Source: Pseudoduganella lutea (lineage in GTDB: Bacteria > Pseudomonadota > Gammaproteobacteria > Burkholderiales > Burkholderiaceae_D). Taken from it: DNA of 64,000 nucleotides. The stretch is from positions 4,402,001 to 4,466,000 of the forward strand of contig NZ_CP035913.1 in NCBI RefSeq assembly GCF_004209755.1, written 5' to 3'. Of the stretch, positions 8,818-17,002 are shown one piece after another (the stretch's first letter is position 1; the number at the start of each line of letters is the position of its first letter). A program made the position numbers and the translations under genes. The notes below the pieces were generated by a model. That model was not told the DNA's origin and did not search any database. It saw only the letters and a program-made list of their open reading frames with translations.

Positions 8818-11244
8818 TTACCAGCTGTACCCCACCTTCGCATAGAAGAACCGCCCGTTGAACCCCGCCGGCGAGAAGTTCGAGTACGGATAGATGCCGT
8901 TCGTGTTCAGGTTGGCCACGGTGGTGGTCCTGTCGGGATAGCTGTCGGCCAGGTTGTCGATGCCGGCGGTCACGCGCCAGTTGTCGGCCAGCCGCACGGT
9001 GGCGGAAACATCCAGTACCCATTGCCGGCCGTACGTCTGGTCGTTCGCCGCGTTGTTCTGCGGGACAGTGAACTTGCCATATTGCGTGGCCAGCGCCCGG
9101 GCGCTCCACGCCTGCGCGGTGTAGTCGGCGCCAAGGCTGAACTTGTCCTTCGGCGAGCCCACCGTGTTGCGCAGCACGGTCTGGCGGTCGATGAGCAGCA
9201 GGTTGTTCTGGCTGAGGATCGCCGGATTGGCGGCCACGTTCTCCACCGTCGTCTTGTTGTGGTTGTAGGCGGCGGTGAAGTCCACGCGATCGCGGTTGAC
9301 CAGGTTCCAGCGGTAGGTGCTGACGATATCCACGCCGGTGGTCTTCGTGTCGATCGCGTTCGTGAAATAGCGGCCCGCGCCCACCTGCACGCCCTGGGCG
9401 GCCAAGGTGTTGCGCAGGGCCGGCGACAGCGTCATGTTGGCCGACAGCGCGATGCGGTCGTCGACGAAGATACGGTACACGTCCACGGTGGTGTTGAAGT
9501 TGCGCGTCGGCGCCCATTGCACGCCAATGCCGTAGTTGCGGGCCTTCTCCGCCTTCAGCTGCGTGGCGCCCAGCGCCTGCGCGGCGGCGCTGCCGACGGC
9601 GAACGTGCCCGTTTCGATCGGCCTGTTCTCGCCGTTGACGACGGCGAAGTTGGTGGTGGTGATCGTGTAGAACTGCTGCGCCAGCGACGGCGCGCGGAAA
9701 CCGGTCGACGCCGTGCCGCGCACCGACAGCTGGTCGTTGAACGCATAGCGCGCCGAGGCCTTGGCCGACGTGGTGCTGCCGAAGTCCGTGTAGTGCTCGT
9801 AGCGGGCGGCCAGCGCGCCGGACAGCTTCGGCGTCACCTGCGCTTCCAGGTTCACGTAGGCGGACTGGTTGCTGCGGCTGTTCTTGCCCGCGTTGACGGG
9901 GCGGAAGCCCGAGAAACCCTGCGCACCCGACCCGGTGTACGACGCGGCATCGCCCGCGTCGATCTCGTATTCCTCGTGGCGGATTTCCAGGCCGGTTGCC
10001 ACCGTCAGCGGGCCGGAGAATGCCGCTACGGGGATTTCACGCGCAAGGTCGAAGTTGGCGACGGATTGCGTGTTCGTCAGCTTGCCGAGGTGGAAGTGGG
10101 TCGGGCTGGCCGCGCCCAGGTCCTGGTTGACGGTATTGTCGATGTCGAGCCAGAAGCTGTTGCGTCCCCAGTCCACGCTGGCATCCCAGCGCCATTCACC
10201 GATGTCGCCGCGCACGCCGGCCACGATCGACGAATCGGTCGACGTGCTGTTCTGCAGCGGCAGGAAGCCTTGCGCGAACAGAGGCGTACGCTGCACGTAG
10301 CGCACCGGTGGCAGCACGCCGTTCACGGCGGGATCCTGTACCGCGACGAGGGCGGTGCGCCACGTGGCGGCCGCCTCGCTGTCACGTTCGCCGTACTGGC
10401 CGAACGCGTAGAAGTCGGTGTTCTCGCCCAACTGGTATTGCGTGTTGAAGAACACGTTGCGCGGCTTCGTCTCCGAATCGCCGTAGCGCTGCGTGACCTG
10501 GCCGTACAGCGGCTCGAGCTGGTTGCGGCTGTCGGCGCCCGCGCGGTTGGTGGGATTGCGGTCCGCGCCCTCGGCTGCGAGGCGCAGCCAGCCCTTGTCG
10601 CCCAGCGCGAAGCCGGCCGATGCCTTCAGCGACACCTGCTCGCCGTCGCTTTCCCCATACCAGCCGGTGCCGATTTCAACGTCGCCGCCGGTTGGGCCTT
10701 TCTTGAGGATGATGTTGACGACGCCGGCGATCGCATCCGACCCGTATTGCGCCGAGGCGCCGTCGCGCAGCACCTCGATGTGGTCGATCGCGGCCAGCGG
10801 GATCGCGTTCAGGTCCACCGGCGCCGAGCCGCGACCCGCGGTGCCGTTGACGTTGACGACGGCGGAAGCATGGCGGCGCTTGCCATTCACCAGCACCAGT
10901 ACCTGGTCCGGCGCCAGGCCGCGAAGCTGCGCGGGGCGCACCGCATCCGACGCATCGGCGCCGGACGGGCGCGGGAAATTCATCGATGGCAGCAGGCGTG
11001 ACAGCACGGTGGCCAGCTCGGTCGAACCGGTGGCCTGCAATTCCTTCGCGCCGATGATGTCGATCGGCGATTCGGAGTCGGCGGTGCGGCGGTTCTTCGC
11101 GTACGTGCCGGTGACCACGACGGTCTGCAATTCTTCGGTGGGGGCTTGCGGCTGCTGCTGCGCGCTGGCGGGAGCGGCGACGGCCGCTGCAGCGGCGGCG
11201 ATCAGGGTGAGAACGAGGGGGGAATGCCTGTGGCGTGTGCTCAT
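8818..11244 (-). CDS. TonB-dependent outer-membrane receptor
   Basis: An 808-residue outer-membrane receptor. The signal peptide ends near residue 28 (ASA). A TonB-box-like stretch (ELQTVVVTGTY, about 38-48) comes next, then the plug domain (about 58-180) with DQVLVLVNGKRR and ASAQYGSDAIAGVVNIILKK. The C-terminal barrel ends in FYAKVGYSW with the expected terminal aromatic residue. The substrate is not evident; no transporter or degradative gene adjoins it. It depends on a TonB-ExbBD motor such as the one at 30.6-33.2 kb. An inverted repeat lies 18 bp upstream of its start. Confidence 0.92.
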   Translation of the reverse strand: MSTRHRHSPLVLTLIAAAAAAVAAPASAQQQPQAPTEELQTVVVTGTYAKNRRTADSESPIDIIGAKELQATGSTELATVLSRLLPSMNFPRPSGADASDAVRPAQLRGLAPDQVLVLVNGKRRHASAVVNVNGTAGRGSAPVDLNAIPLAAIDHIEVLRDGASAQYGSDAIAGVVNIILKKGPTGGDVEIGTGWYGESDGEQVSLKASAGFALGDKGWLRLAAEGADRNPTNRAGADSRNQLEPLYGQVTQRYGDSETKPRNVFFNTQYQLGENTDFYAFGQYGERDSEAAATWRTALVAVQDPAVNGVLPPVRYVQRTPLFAQGFLPLQNSTSTDSSIVAGVRGDIGEWRWDASVDWGRNSFWLDIDNTVNQDLGAASPTHFHLGKLTNTQSVANFDLAREIPVAAFSGPLTVATGLEIRHEEYEIDAGDAASYTGSGAQGFSGFRPVNAGKNSRSNQSAYVNLEAQVTPKLSGALAARYEHYTDFGSTTSAKASARYAFNDQLSVRGTASTGFRAPSLAQQFYTITTTNFAVVNGENRPIETGTFAVGSAAAQALGATQLKAEKARNYGIGVQWAPTRNFNTTVDVYRIFVDDRIALSANMTLSPALRNTLAAQGVQVGAGRYFTNAIDTKTTGVDIVSTYRWNLVNRDRVDFTAAYNHNKTTVENVAANPAILSQNNLLLIDRQTVLRNTVGSPKDKFSLGADYTAQAWSARALATQYGKFTVPQNNAANDQTYGRQWVLDVSATVRLADNWRVTAGIDNLADSYPDRTTTVANLNTNGIYPYSNFSPAGFNGRFFYAKVGYSW

Positions 11245-11261
11245 CGTTGCGTGTGTGAGTT

Positions 11262-11291
11262 GATTGACCGCGCTATGTTAGCTGGTCAATC
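11262..11291. promoter_or_regulatory. Inverted repeat upstream of the TonB-dependent receptor
   Basis: GATTGACC and GGTCAATC form a perfect 8-bp inverted pair with a 14-bp spacer, 18 bp ahead of the receptor start codon. Position and symmetry suit a dimeric regulator, but it could also be a leader hairpin. It does not match the Fur consensus. Confidence 0.4.
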
Positions 11292-11359
11292 GCACCGCAC
11301 GAACGATGGAGTAGGGGTTTGCTTATGCTACCGCCGCATAAGGCAGTGCTTGAGCCGCT

Positions 11360-11465
11360 GGTGTCGGACACCTTCAGGTGTCGGACACCGGTTTTCTGCT
11401 GAAGAAGACGGGCACAATGCGGCGAAAAACCGGTGTCGGACACCGAAGTACCGGTGTCCGACACC
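11360..11465. repeat. Cluster of four GGTGTCSGACACC palindromes
   Basis: Four 13-bp near-perfect palindromes lie at 11360-11372, 11377-11389, 11432-11444 and 11453-11465. The first three read GGTGTCGGACACC and the fourth GGTGTCCGACACC. Some are flanked by CCGG and A- or T-runs. The same unit recurs at 24.9-25.0 kb. The rest of the gene-free stretch 11245-11533 holds no ORF I can support. Confidence 0.85.
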
Positions 11466-11533
11466 AGACCGCTACCACAGACGAAGCATCAAAGGTCACT
11501 ATCAGCGGCATTAGAGCCTGTCACTGGTTATTG

Positions 11534-12580
11534 CTACTGCCCCGGATTCGGCAGCCTGGCGTGGATCGCATCGACCGCTTCCAGCACGTGCTGTGGCAGC
11601 TTCACGTTGTAGGCGTCGATGTTTTCCTGCAGCTGGGCCAGCGTGGTGGCGCCGATGATGGTCGAACCCACGAACCAGCGCGAGTAGCACCAGGCCAGCG
11701 CCAGCTGCGTGGGCGTGATGCCGTTGTCGCGCGCGAGCTTCGTGTACTGTGCCACGGCTTCCAGCACAGCGGGGCGCAGGTAGCGCGGGCTCCACGTAGG
11801 CGGGAAGATCGTCAGGCGGCCATGCGCCTTCGGATCGTCGTGGTACTTGGCCGTCAGCTGGCCGAACGCCAGCGGGCTGTAGGCCAGCAGCGTCACGTCC
11901 TCGCGGAAGCACGTCTCGTCCAGGAAGCTCGTCTCGTAATGGCGCGCGGTCAGGTTGTACAGGTTCTGGATCGTGGCGATGCGCGGCAGCCCCTTTGTTT
12001 CGGACTGCTTGATGAATTCCGAAACGCCCCAGCTCGATTCGTTCGACACGCCGATATGGCGGATCTTGCCTTCGTCAATCAGCTTGCCCAGTGCGGCCAG
12101 CGTGTCCTCGATCGCCACGGATGGGCGTTCGGCGGCCGGGTCGAAGGCGTTGTTGCCGAAGATGGGCACGTTGCGGCTCGGCCAGTGCAGCTGGTACAGA
12201 TCGATGTAGTCCGTCTGCAGGCGCTGCAGGCTCGTCTCGACCGCGGCGCGCAGGTTCTGCTCGTCGAAGTTCTGCTCGCCGCCGCGCACCCAGTGGATGT
12301 TCGGGTTGGGGCCGGCCGCCTTGGTGGCCAGCACGACGTTGCCGCGCATGCCGCTCTTCTTCAGCCACGTGCCGATGTAGCGCTCCGTCAAGCCCTGCGT
12401 TTCGGCGCTCGGCTGCACCGGGTACATCTCGGCCGTGTCGATGAAGTTGATGCCGCGCTCGATCGCGTAGTCGAGCTGGCCATGCGCATCGGCTTCCGTA
12501 TTCTGGCGGCCCCACGTCATCGTGCCGAGGCAGATCTTCGTGACGTCGACATCGGTACGGCCCAGTTTGATCTTTTCCAT
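11534..12580 (-). CDS. Aldo/keto reductase (Tas type)
   Basis: A 348-residue NADP(H)-dependent aldo/keto reductase resembling E. coli Tas. It has the LGRTDVDVTKICLGTMTWG start, FIDTAEMYPVQP with the catalytic Asp and Tyr, and the Lys of VLATKAAGP. The histidine comes in YQLHWPSRN, and the C-terminal cofactor segment is GSTIIGATTLAQLQENI. The start at 12580 (MEKIKLGRTD) is chosen because family members begin here and a GAGGAG site lies just before it, although the frame stays open to 12625. It follows pyrD with little space and may share its transcript. The physiological substrate is unknown. Confidence 0.88.
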   Translation of the reverse strand: MEKIKLGRTDVDVTKICLGTMTWGRQNTEADAHGQLDYAIERGINFIDTAEMYPVQPSAETQGLTERYIGTWLKKSGMRGNVVLATKAAGPNPNIHWVRGGEQNFDEQNLRAAVETSLQRLQTDYIDLYQLHWPSRNVPIFGNNAFDPAAERPSVAIEDTLAALGKLIDEGKIRHIGVSNESSWGVSEFIKQSETKGLPRIATIQNLYNLTARHYETSFLDETCFREDVTLLAYSPLAFGQLTAKYHDDPKAHGRLTIFPPTWSPRYLRPAVLEAVAQYTKLARDNGITPTQLALAWCYSRWFVGSTIIGATTLAQLQENIDAYNVKLPQHVLEAVDAIHARLPNPGQ

Positions 12581-12597
12581 GAACTCCTCAAATTGCA

Positions 12598-13641
12598 TCA
12601 AGGTTTGCGGATGGCGTCCGCGCAATCGCGAACGAGCGCCGGGCCCGCGTAGATCAGGCCACTGTACAGCTGCACGAGCTGGGCACCGGCATCGATCTTA
12701 ACCTTTGCATCATTTCCGCGCATGATGCCGCCCACGCCGATGATCGGCAGCGCGTCGCCCAGCTCGGCCTTCAGCAGGCGGATGACCCGGTTCGACAGTT
12801 CGAACGCGGGCGCGCCGGACAGGCCGCCCGCCTCGGCGCCATGCTGCATGCCTTCGACGGCGCTGCGCGACAGCGTGGTATTCGTGGCGATCACGCCATC
12901 GATGCGGTGGCGCACCAGCGCATCGGCAATATTATTCACCTGGTCTTCGTCCATGTCCGGCGCGATCTTCAGCGCCAGCGGCACATAGCGCTTGTGCTGG
13001 TCGGCCAGGCGCTGCTGGGCATCCTTCAGTTGCCCCAGCAGGCCGTCGAGTTCCGAGCCGCCCTGCAGCTGGCGCAGGTTCTTCGTGTTGGGCGATGAGA
13101 TGTTCACGGTCACGTAGCTGGCGTACGGATACACCTTCTGCAGGCAGTGCAGGTAATCGTCGGCCGCGCGCTCGATCGGCGTATCGGCGTTCTTGCCGAT
13201 GTTCAGGCCCAGCACACCTTCGCCTTTCTGGTAGAAGCGCGAGGACTGCACGTTGGCCACGAACGCATCCACGCCACCGTTGTTGAACCCCATGCGGTTG
13301 ATGATGCCGTGCGCGGCGGGAATGCGGAACATGCGCGGCTTCGGGTTGCCGGGCTGGGCGCGCGGCGTCACGGTGCCCACTTCGATCGAGCCGAAGCCCA
13401 GGTCGGCCAGCGCATCGATGTAGGCGCCATCCTTGTCCAGGCCGGCGGCCAGGCCGACGGGGTTCTTGAATTGCACGCCCATCACGGTGCGTGGATCCGG
13501 TTTCGGCGCCCGCACGATCGTGCGCAGCAGGCCGAGTTTCGCCAGGCGCTTCAGGTTGTCGAGGGTGAAATGGTGGGCGGATTCGGCGTCCATCGAGAAC
13601 AGCGCCGGACGCGCGAGGGAATACAGGAATTTGTCGGACAT
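12598..13641 (-). CDS. pyrD: Dihydroorotate dehydrogenase (quinone), class 2
   Basis: A 347-residue membrane-associated flavoenzyme that oxidises dihydroorotate to orotate with quinone as acceptor, the fourth step of UMP synthesis. FMN and substrate motifs are [21 protein letters not shown] (with the catalytic Ser of class 2 enzymes), IATNTTLSR and GVGGI. The start at 13641 ([15 protein letters not shown]) fits the short amphipathic membrane helix of the family; upstream in-frame sequence to 13695 looks unrelated. It lies last in the NUDIX-aat-bpt-pyrD series. Confidence 0.93.
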   Translation of the reverse strand: MSDKFLYSLARPALFSMDAESAHHFTLDNLKRLAKLGLLRTIVRAPKPDPRTVMGVQFKNPVGLAAGLDKDGAYIDALADLGFGSIEVGTVTPRAQPGNPKPRMFRIPAAHGIINRMGFNNGGVDAFVANVQSSRFYQKGEGVLGLNIGKNADTPIERAADDYLHCLQKVYPYASYVTVNISSPNTKNLRQLQGGSELDGLLGQLKDAQQRLADQHKRYVPLALKIAPDMDEDQVNNIADALVRHRIDGVIATNTTLSRSAVEGMQHGAEAGGLSGAPAFELSNRVIRLLKAELGDALPIIGVGGIMRGNDAKVKIDAGAQLVQLYSGLIYAGPALVRDCADAIRKP

Positions 13642-13722
13642 GGAGGGGCGAGGAAGAACAGCGGGAAGGGGGGCGAAAATGCAATAAAAACGCAATGCCC
13701 GGTATTCTACCTTGCCGGCCCG

Positions 13723-14469
13723 CTATTGCGCCGCGTCCGCCTCGCGTGGCATGACGGCCCACACGCCCTTGCGGCGCGCTTCCAGCGGCTGGAACTTGAT
13801 CTTGTAGCTCATCTTCGGGCTTTCCTCGATCCAGTAGCCCAGGTAGACATAAGGCAGGCCCAGCTCGCGCGCCTGCTGGATCTGCCACATCACGTTATAG
13901 GTGCCGAACGAAGCGCCCGGCACGTCCGGATCGAAGAACGTGTACACGGAGGACAGACCGTCGGACAGCACATCGATGATCGATACCATGCGCAGCGTGC
14001 CATCGGGCTCGCGGAATTCCACCAGCCGCGTATTGACGCGGCTTTGCAGCAGGAATTGCGCATACTGGTCGCGGCTGTCCTGGTCCATGCCGCCGCCCGC
14101 GTGGCGCGTGCTCTGGTAGCGCAGGTACAGCGCATAGTGCTCGTCCGAGAACGACAGCGTGGCCACGCCCGTGCGCAGGTCGCTGTGCCGGGCCCAGGCG
14201 CGGCGCTGGCCACGCGTGGGCGTGAAGGCATCGGCCACCACGCGCACGGGGATGCATGCCTGGCAACCGTCGCAATACGGGCGGTACGTGAAGATGCCGC
14301 TGCGGCGGAAGCCGTTGCGCACCAGTTCGGAATACACGTCCGCATTGATCAGGTGCGACGGCGTCGCGACCTGGGAGCGGGCCTGGCGCGTTTCCAGGTA
14401 ACTGCAAGGGTAGGGCGCGGTGGTATAGAACTGGAGCGCGGCAAAGGGTAGGTCGTTCAGCTGCGTCAT
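13723..14469 (-). CDS. bpt: Aspartate/glutamate leucyltransferase
   Basis: A 248-residue Bpt/ATE-type enzyme that transfers Leu from Leu-tRNA to proteins with N-terminal Asp or Glu, making them ClpS/ClpAP substrates. The N-terminal cysteine cluster [13 protein letters not shown] (about 62-74) and the C-terminal [13 protein letters not shown] segment typify the family. It sits 93 bp downstream of aat, the other N-degron transferase, as in many proteobacteria. Older annotation calls it arginyltransferase; leucyl transfer is the known activity of the bacterial Bpt branch. Confidence 0.92.
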   Translation of the reverse strand: MTQLNDLPFAALQFYTTAPYPCSYLETRQARSQVATPSHLINADVYSELVRNGFRRSGIFTYRPYCDGCQACIPVRVVADAFTPTRGQRRAWARHSDLRTGVATLSFSDEHYALYLRYQSTRHAGGGMDQDSRDQYAQFLLQSRVNTRLVEFREPDGTLRMVSIIDVLSDGLSSVYTFFDPDVPGASFGTYNVMWQIQQARELGLPYVYLGYWIEESPKMSYKIKFQPLEARRKGVWAVMPREADAAQ

Positions 14470-14562
14470 GCAGAACCTGTCGAGGGGATGTCGGTTGTTC
14501 GTATCATAGCGCGTTCACGAAAAACGCTGTGTACGCGGCCCCACCGGTGCCGGTGGGGCATC

Positions 14563-15291
14563 TTATCTGGAGGATGCCACGGGCGGTATCGGCCGCCAGT
14601 CGCGAATCCGGGGCTTCGCAATGGCCCGTTTCAGGTGATCGAGAAAGGCCGCGCGCGGGATGGGCCGGGCACCCAGCGAGGCCAGGTGGCCGGTCTCCTG
14701 CTGGCAGTCGATCATTGCCACGCCCTGCAGTTTCAGGAAATGCACGAGGTAGGCCAGCGCCACTTTCGAGGCGTCCGACACGCGGGCAAACATCGACTCG
14801 CCATAGAACATTTGCCCGATCGACACGCCATAGGCACCTCCCACCAGTTCGCCATCGAGCCATACCTCGGACGAATGGGCGAAGCCCAGCGCGTGCAGGC
14901 CGGTATAGCCACGGATGATGTCGTCGGAAATCCAGGTGCCGGGCCCGTCGCGCCGTGGCGCCGCGCACGCGCGCATCACTTCCTCGAAAGCGCTGTCGAA
15001 GCGTATCTGCCAGCGGCCGTCCGTGCGGCTGCTTTTGTCCACTTTCTTCAGTGTTTTCGCCAGGCTGTCCGAAATCTTGAACTCGTCCGTATGCAGCACC
15101 ATGCGCGGATCGGTCGACCACCACAGGATCGGCTGCCCTTCCGAAAACCACGGGAAAATGCCGCGCTGGTAGGCCGCCAGCAGCCGCTCGGGCGACAGGT
15201 CGCCGCCGGCCGCCAGCAAACCGGGCGCCTCGGTGGTGAGCGCTTCGGAAACGTCAGGAAAAGGGGTGTGGGCGCCGAGCCAGGGGATCAT
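14563..15291 (-). CDS. aat: Leucyl/phenylalanyl-tRNA--protein transferase
   Basis: A 242-residue enzyme that adds Leu or Phe to proteins with N-terminal Lys or Arg for ClpAP degradation. Family motifs are [21 protein letters not shown] (split here around residues 27-47), [10 protein letters not shown] and the later [20 protein letters not shown]. The ATG at 15291 overlaps the NUDIX stop as ATGA, and family members begin at the MIPWLG stretch, so this start is preferred over the longer open frame to 15423. Confidence 0.93.
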   Translation of the reverse strand: MIPWLGAHTPFPDVSEALTTEAPGLLAAGGDLSPERLLAAYQRGIFPWFSEGQPILWWSTDPRMVLHTDEFKISDSLAKTLKKVDKSSRTDGRWQIRFDSAFEEVMRACAAPRRDGPGTWISDDIIRGYTGLHALGFAHSSEVWLDGELVGGAYGVSIGQMFYGESMFARVSDASKVALAYLVHFLKLQGVAMIDCQQETGHLASLGARPIPRAAFLDHLKRAIAKPRIRDWRPIPPVASSR

Positions 15292-15860
15292 GAGTCGCCG
15301 CGCATCGGGCGCGTGATGTCCTGCGTATGGAAACCATAGCTGCCGCCCTCCAGCATCCTGGCGCGGTCGGCAAAGAAGCATTCCAGCGTGGTGTGGATCG
15401 TGGGGAAGGCCAGTTCGTCCCACGGGATTTCGCTTTCGGTGAACATTTTCACATCGAGGCTCTCTTCGCCGGGCGCGAAGTCGAGGTCGCGCAGCGTGGC
15501 CAGGTAGAACATGTGCACCTGGTGCACGTGCTTCACGTTCAGCAGCGCGAACAGCGGGCCGAGCGTGATGTTGGCGCCCGCTTCCTCCTGTGTTTCGCGC
15601 TCGGCGGCGTCGGCCGTGGTTTCATTGTTTTCCATGAAGCCGGCCGGCAGTGTCCAGTAGCCATAGCGCGGCTCGATCGCCCGCCTGCACAGCAATACGC
15701 GCACTTCGCCATCGCGCTCCCATACGGGAATCGTGCCGAGCACCATCTTGGGGTTCTGGTAATGGACCGTGGCGCAGTGCGTGCAGACATAGCGGGGGCG
15801 GTTGTCGCCGGCCGGGACCATCAGCTCGACAGGGTTGGCGCATTCGGAGCAATATTTCAT
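15288..15860 (-). CDS. NUDIX hydrolase with zinc ribbon
   Basis: A 190-residue NUDIX hydrolase. A four-Cys zinc ribbon (CSEC near residue 4 and CTHC near 29) precedes the NUDIX box G-x5-E-x7-REx2EEx-G (around residues 74-96: REtqEEaGA). This layout resembles NADH pyrophosphatase NudC-like or ADP-ribose hydrolases, but the substrate cannot be fixed. The start at 15860 ([11 protein letters not shown]) fits the ribbon beginning the protein; no clear ribosome site is visible, so an upstream start to 15980 cannot be excluded. It overlaps aat by 4 bp. Confidence 0.88.
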   Translation of the reverse strand: MKYCSECANPVELMVPAGDNRPRYVCTHCATVHYQNPKMVLGTIPVWERDGEVRVLLCRRAIEPRYGYWTLPAGFMENNETTADAAERETQEEAGANITLGPLFALLNVKHVHQVHMFYLATLRDLDFAPGEESLDVKMFTESEIPWDELAFPTIHTTLECFFADRARMLEGGSYGFHTQDITRPMRGDS

Positions 15861-16000
15861 AGTATTTGCATACAGTTCGGTTTCGGTTGTCGTGTCTACT
15901 TTACACCGTTTGCATGCGTGCGCGGAACCTGCGCCACGCGGTCTGGGCATGCCTGCTGACGTATATAGCCGGGCTATCATGCAGAAAACGAGGATAAATA

Positions 16001-16029
16001 TTGCCTAAACCTGCGAAGGCACGTATAAT
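16001..16029 (+). promoter_or_regulatory. Sigma-70 promoter of initiator tRNA
   Basis: TTGCCT (16001-16006) and a perfect TATAAT (16024-16029) are separated by the ideal 17 bp. Transcription would begin about 7-8 bases before the tRNA at 16043. Confidence 0.85.
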
Positions 16030-16042
16030 TCATTTCATCAGA

Positions 16043-16119
16043 CGCGGGGTGGAGCAGTCTGGCAGCTCGTCGGGCTCATAACCCGAAGGTCACAGGTTCA
16101 AATCCTGTCCCCGCAACCA
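16043..16119 (+). tRNA. Initiator tRNA-fMet (CAT)
   Basis: A 77-nt cloverleaf with encoded CCA (16117-16119). The acceptor stem CGCGGGG/CCCCGCA leaves the first C opposite A, the unpaired end that marks bacterial initiator tRNA. The anticodon stem has the GGG/CCC pairs (TCGGG-CTCATAA-CCCGA) required for P-site entry. The T-loop is GGTTCAAATCC. It is a single-gene unit with its own promoter and terminator. Confidence 0.97.
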
Positions 16120-16127
16120 GAATTCCG

Positions 16128-16168
16128 AAAAAACCGTCATCGTGAGCCATTCGCGATGACGGTTTTTT
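16128..16168 (+). terminator. Terminator of initiator tRNA
   Basis: A 15-bp perfect stem (AAAAAACCGTCATCG and its complement) with an 11-base loop ends in T7. It lies 8 bases after the tRNA and may act on both strands. Confidence 0.9.
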
Positions 16169-16305
16169 TATTTCCCAGCCTGTATTTCCTCTACGTCCCC
16201 GATATACTTGCTATTTCGTAAATATCGGCGGCTCGCATCAAGATAGTAGCGCACGGCGAAAATTCGCTGGCGGGTTTTATCCTGGTCGCAGGGCTGCACC
16301 TGTTC

Positions 16306-16929
16306 GTGCTTTATCTTCTGGTGCAAGATTATTCCCGCGTGGACCAGTCACCGGTCCCACAGTATTCCCGCCTGGTGTTGATCGACGTGCCCCGCAAACC
16401 CGTGGTGGCCAAAACTCCACCGCGCCCATCCGTACCCGCAACCGCTCGACCGGCACCAGCGTCCAGGCCTGCCGTGGTAATACGGCCGGAAACTACGGAA
16501 ACTGCGGAAATGACGGTCACACCGGAATCCCTTGAGAATCCGGCCCCTTTCGAAAACGCCGATCCATCCCGGGAGCCGGCGCGGCTGAATATCGACAATC
16601 TGGTCAGGCAGGCAGGGAAGGCCGATCGGGAAACCCGGCCCGTCAATGAAATCCATGTCTATGGCCCGACGCGTGATTCGATGGAAGCAATCATGACCCG
16701 TGCATTTACTGAAGCCAAGCTGGCGGTTCCCCTGAAATGGTATGAGGCAACGCGCATTGAATTGTTCAGCGCGCCCAATGACCCGAAAAAGATTTATCAG
16801 GTGAAAACCGCATTCGGCACTTATTGCCTGTTTTACCCGAGTATCTACGAAGACAGTGGCGGCGGGGCGGCAGCCCGGCAGCCGAAGATTTCAAGTTGCC
16901 CCAGGCGTTTCGGGCGCGGTGCGAAGTAA
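16306..16929 (+). CDS. Hypothetical protein, proline-rich with N-terminal membrane anchor; start uncertain
   Basis: Not recognised. The 207 residues from the GTG at 16306 show a Pro/Ala/Thr/Glu-rich linker (about 27-100) and a compact C-terminal part (about 115-207) with YGPTRDSMEAIMTRAF and FGTYCLFYPSIYEDSGGG. The frame stays open upstream to 16222 and encodes SLAGFILVAGLHLFVLYLLV across the GTG, a good transmembrane helix. The layout (anchor, proline linker, globular end) is like TonB-related periplasmic proteins, but no family is claimed. No ATG, GTG or TTG exists in the upstream extension, so the real start may be a rare codon such as ATC at 16237, or the gene may be damaged. Confidence 0.6.
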   Translation: MLYLLVQDYSRVDQSPVPQYSRLVLIDVPRKPVVAKTPPRPSVPATARPAPASRPAVVIRPETTETAEMTVTPESLENPAPFENADPSREPARLNIDNLVRQAGKADRETRPVNEIHVYGPTRDSMEAIMTRAFTEAKLAVPLKWYEATRIELFSAPNDPKKIYQVKTAFGTYCLFYPSIYEDSGGGAAARQPKISSCPRRFGRGAK

Positions 16930-16973
16930 ATCATGCTGGAATCTGGTTTGATTGCGCCAGATTCCAGCATGAT
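16930..16973. repeat. 17-bp perfect inverted repeat between convergent genes
   Basis: ATCATGCTGGAATCTGG (16930-16946) and its exact complement (16957-16973) flank a 10-base loop. It begins right after the stop of the hypothetical gene and lies 30 bp from the MerR stop. No T-run follows on either strand, so it is not a classical intrinsic terminator, although it may protect both mRNA 3' ends. Confidence 0.85.
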
Positions 16974-17002
16974 CCGGACGTGGCGAGCGCCTTGAGTACC
17001 CT

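Noticed and set aside
8803..11001. A 732-codon plus-strand frame opposite the TonB-dependent receptor
   Set aside because: No motif, and it has the low-complexity Arg/Gly/Val makeup of antisense frames. The receptor on the other strand is unmistakable.
11378..12652. Plus-strand frame starting inside the palindrome cluster and running over the aldo/keto reductase
   Set aside because: Its first residues simply translate the repeats and the rest is antisense to a well-supported enzyme.
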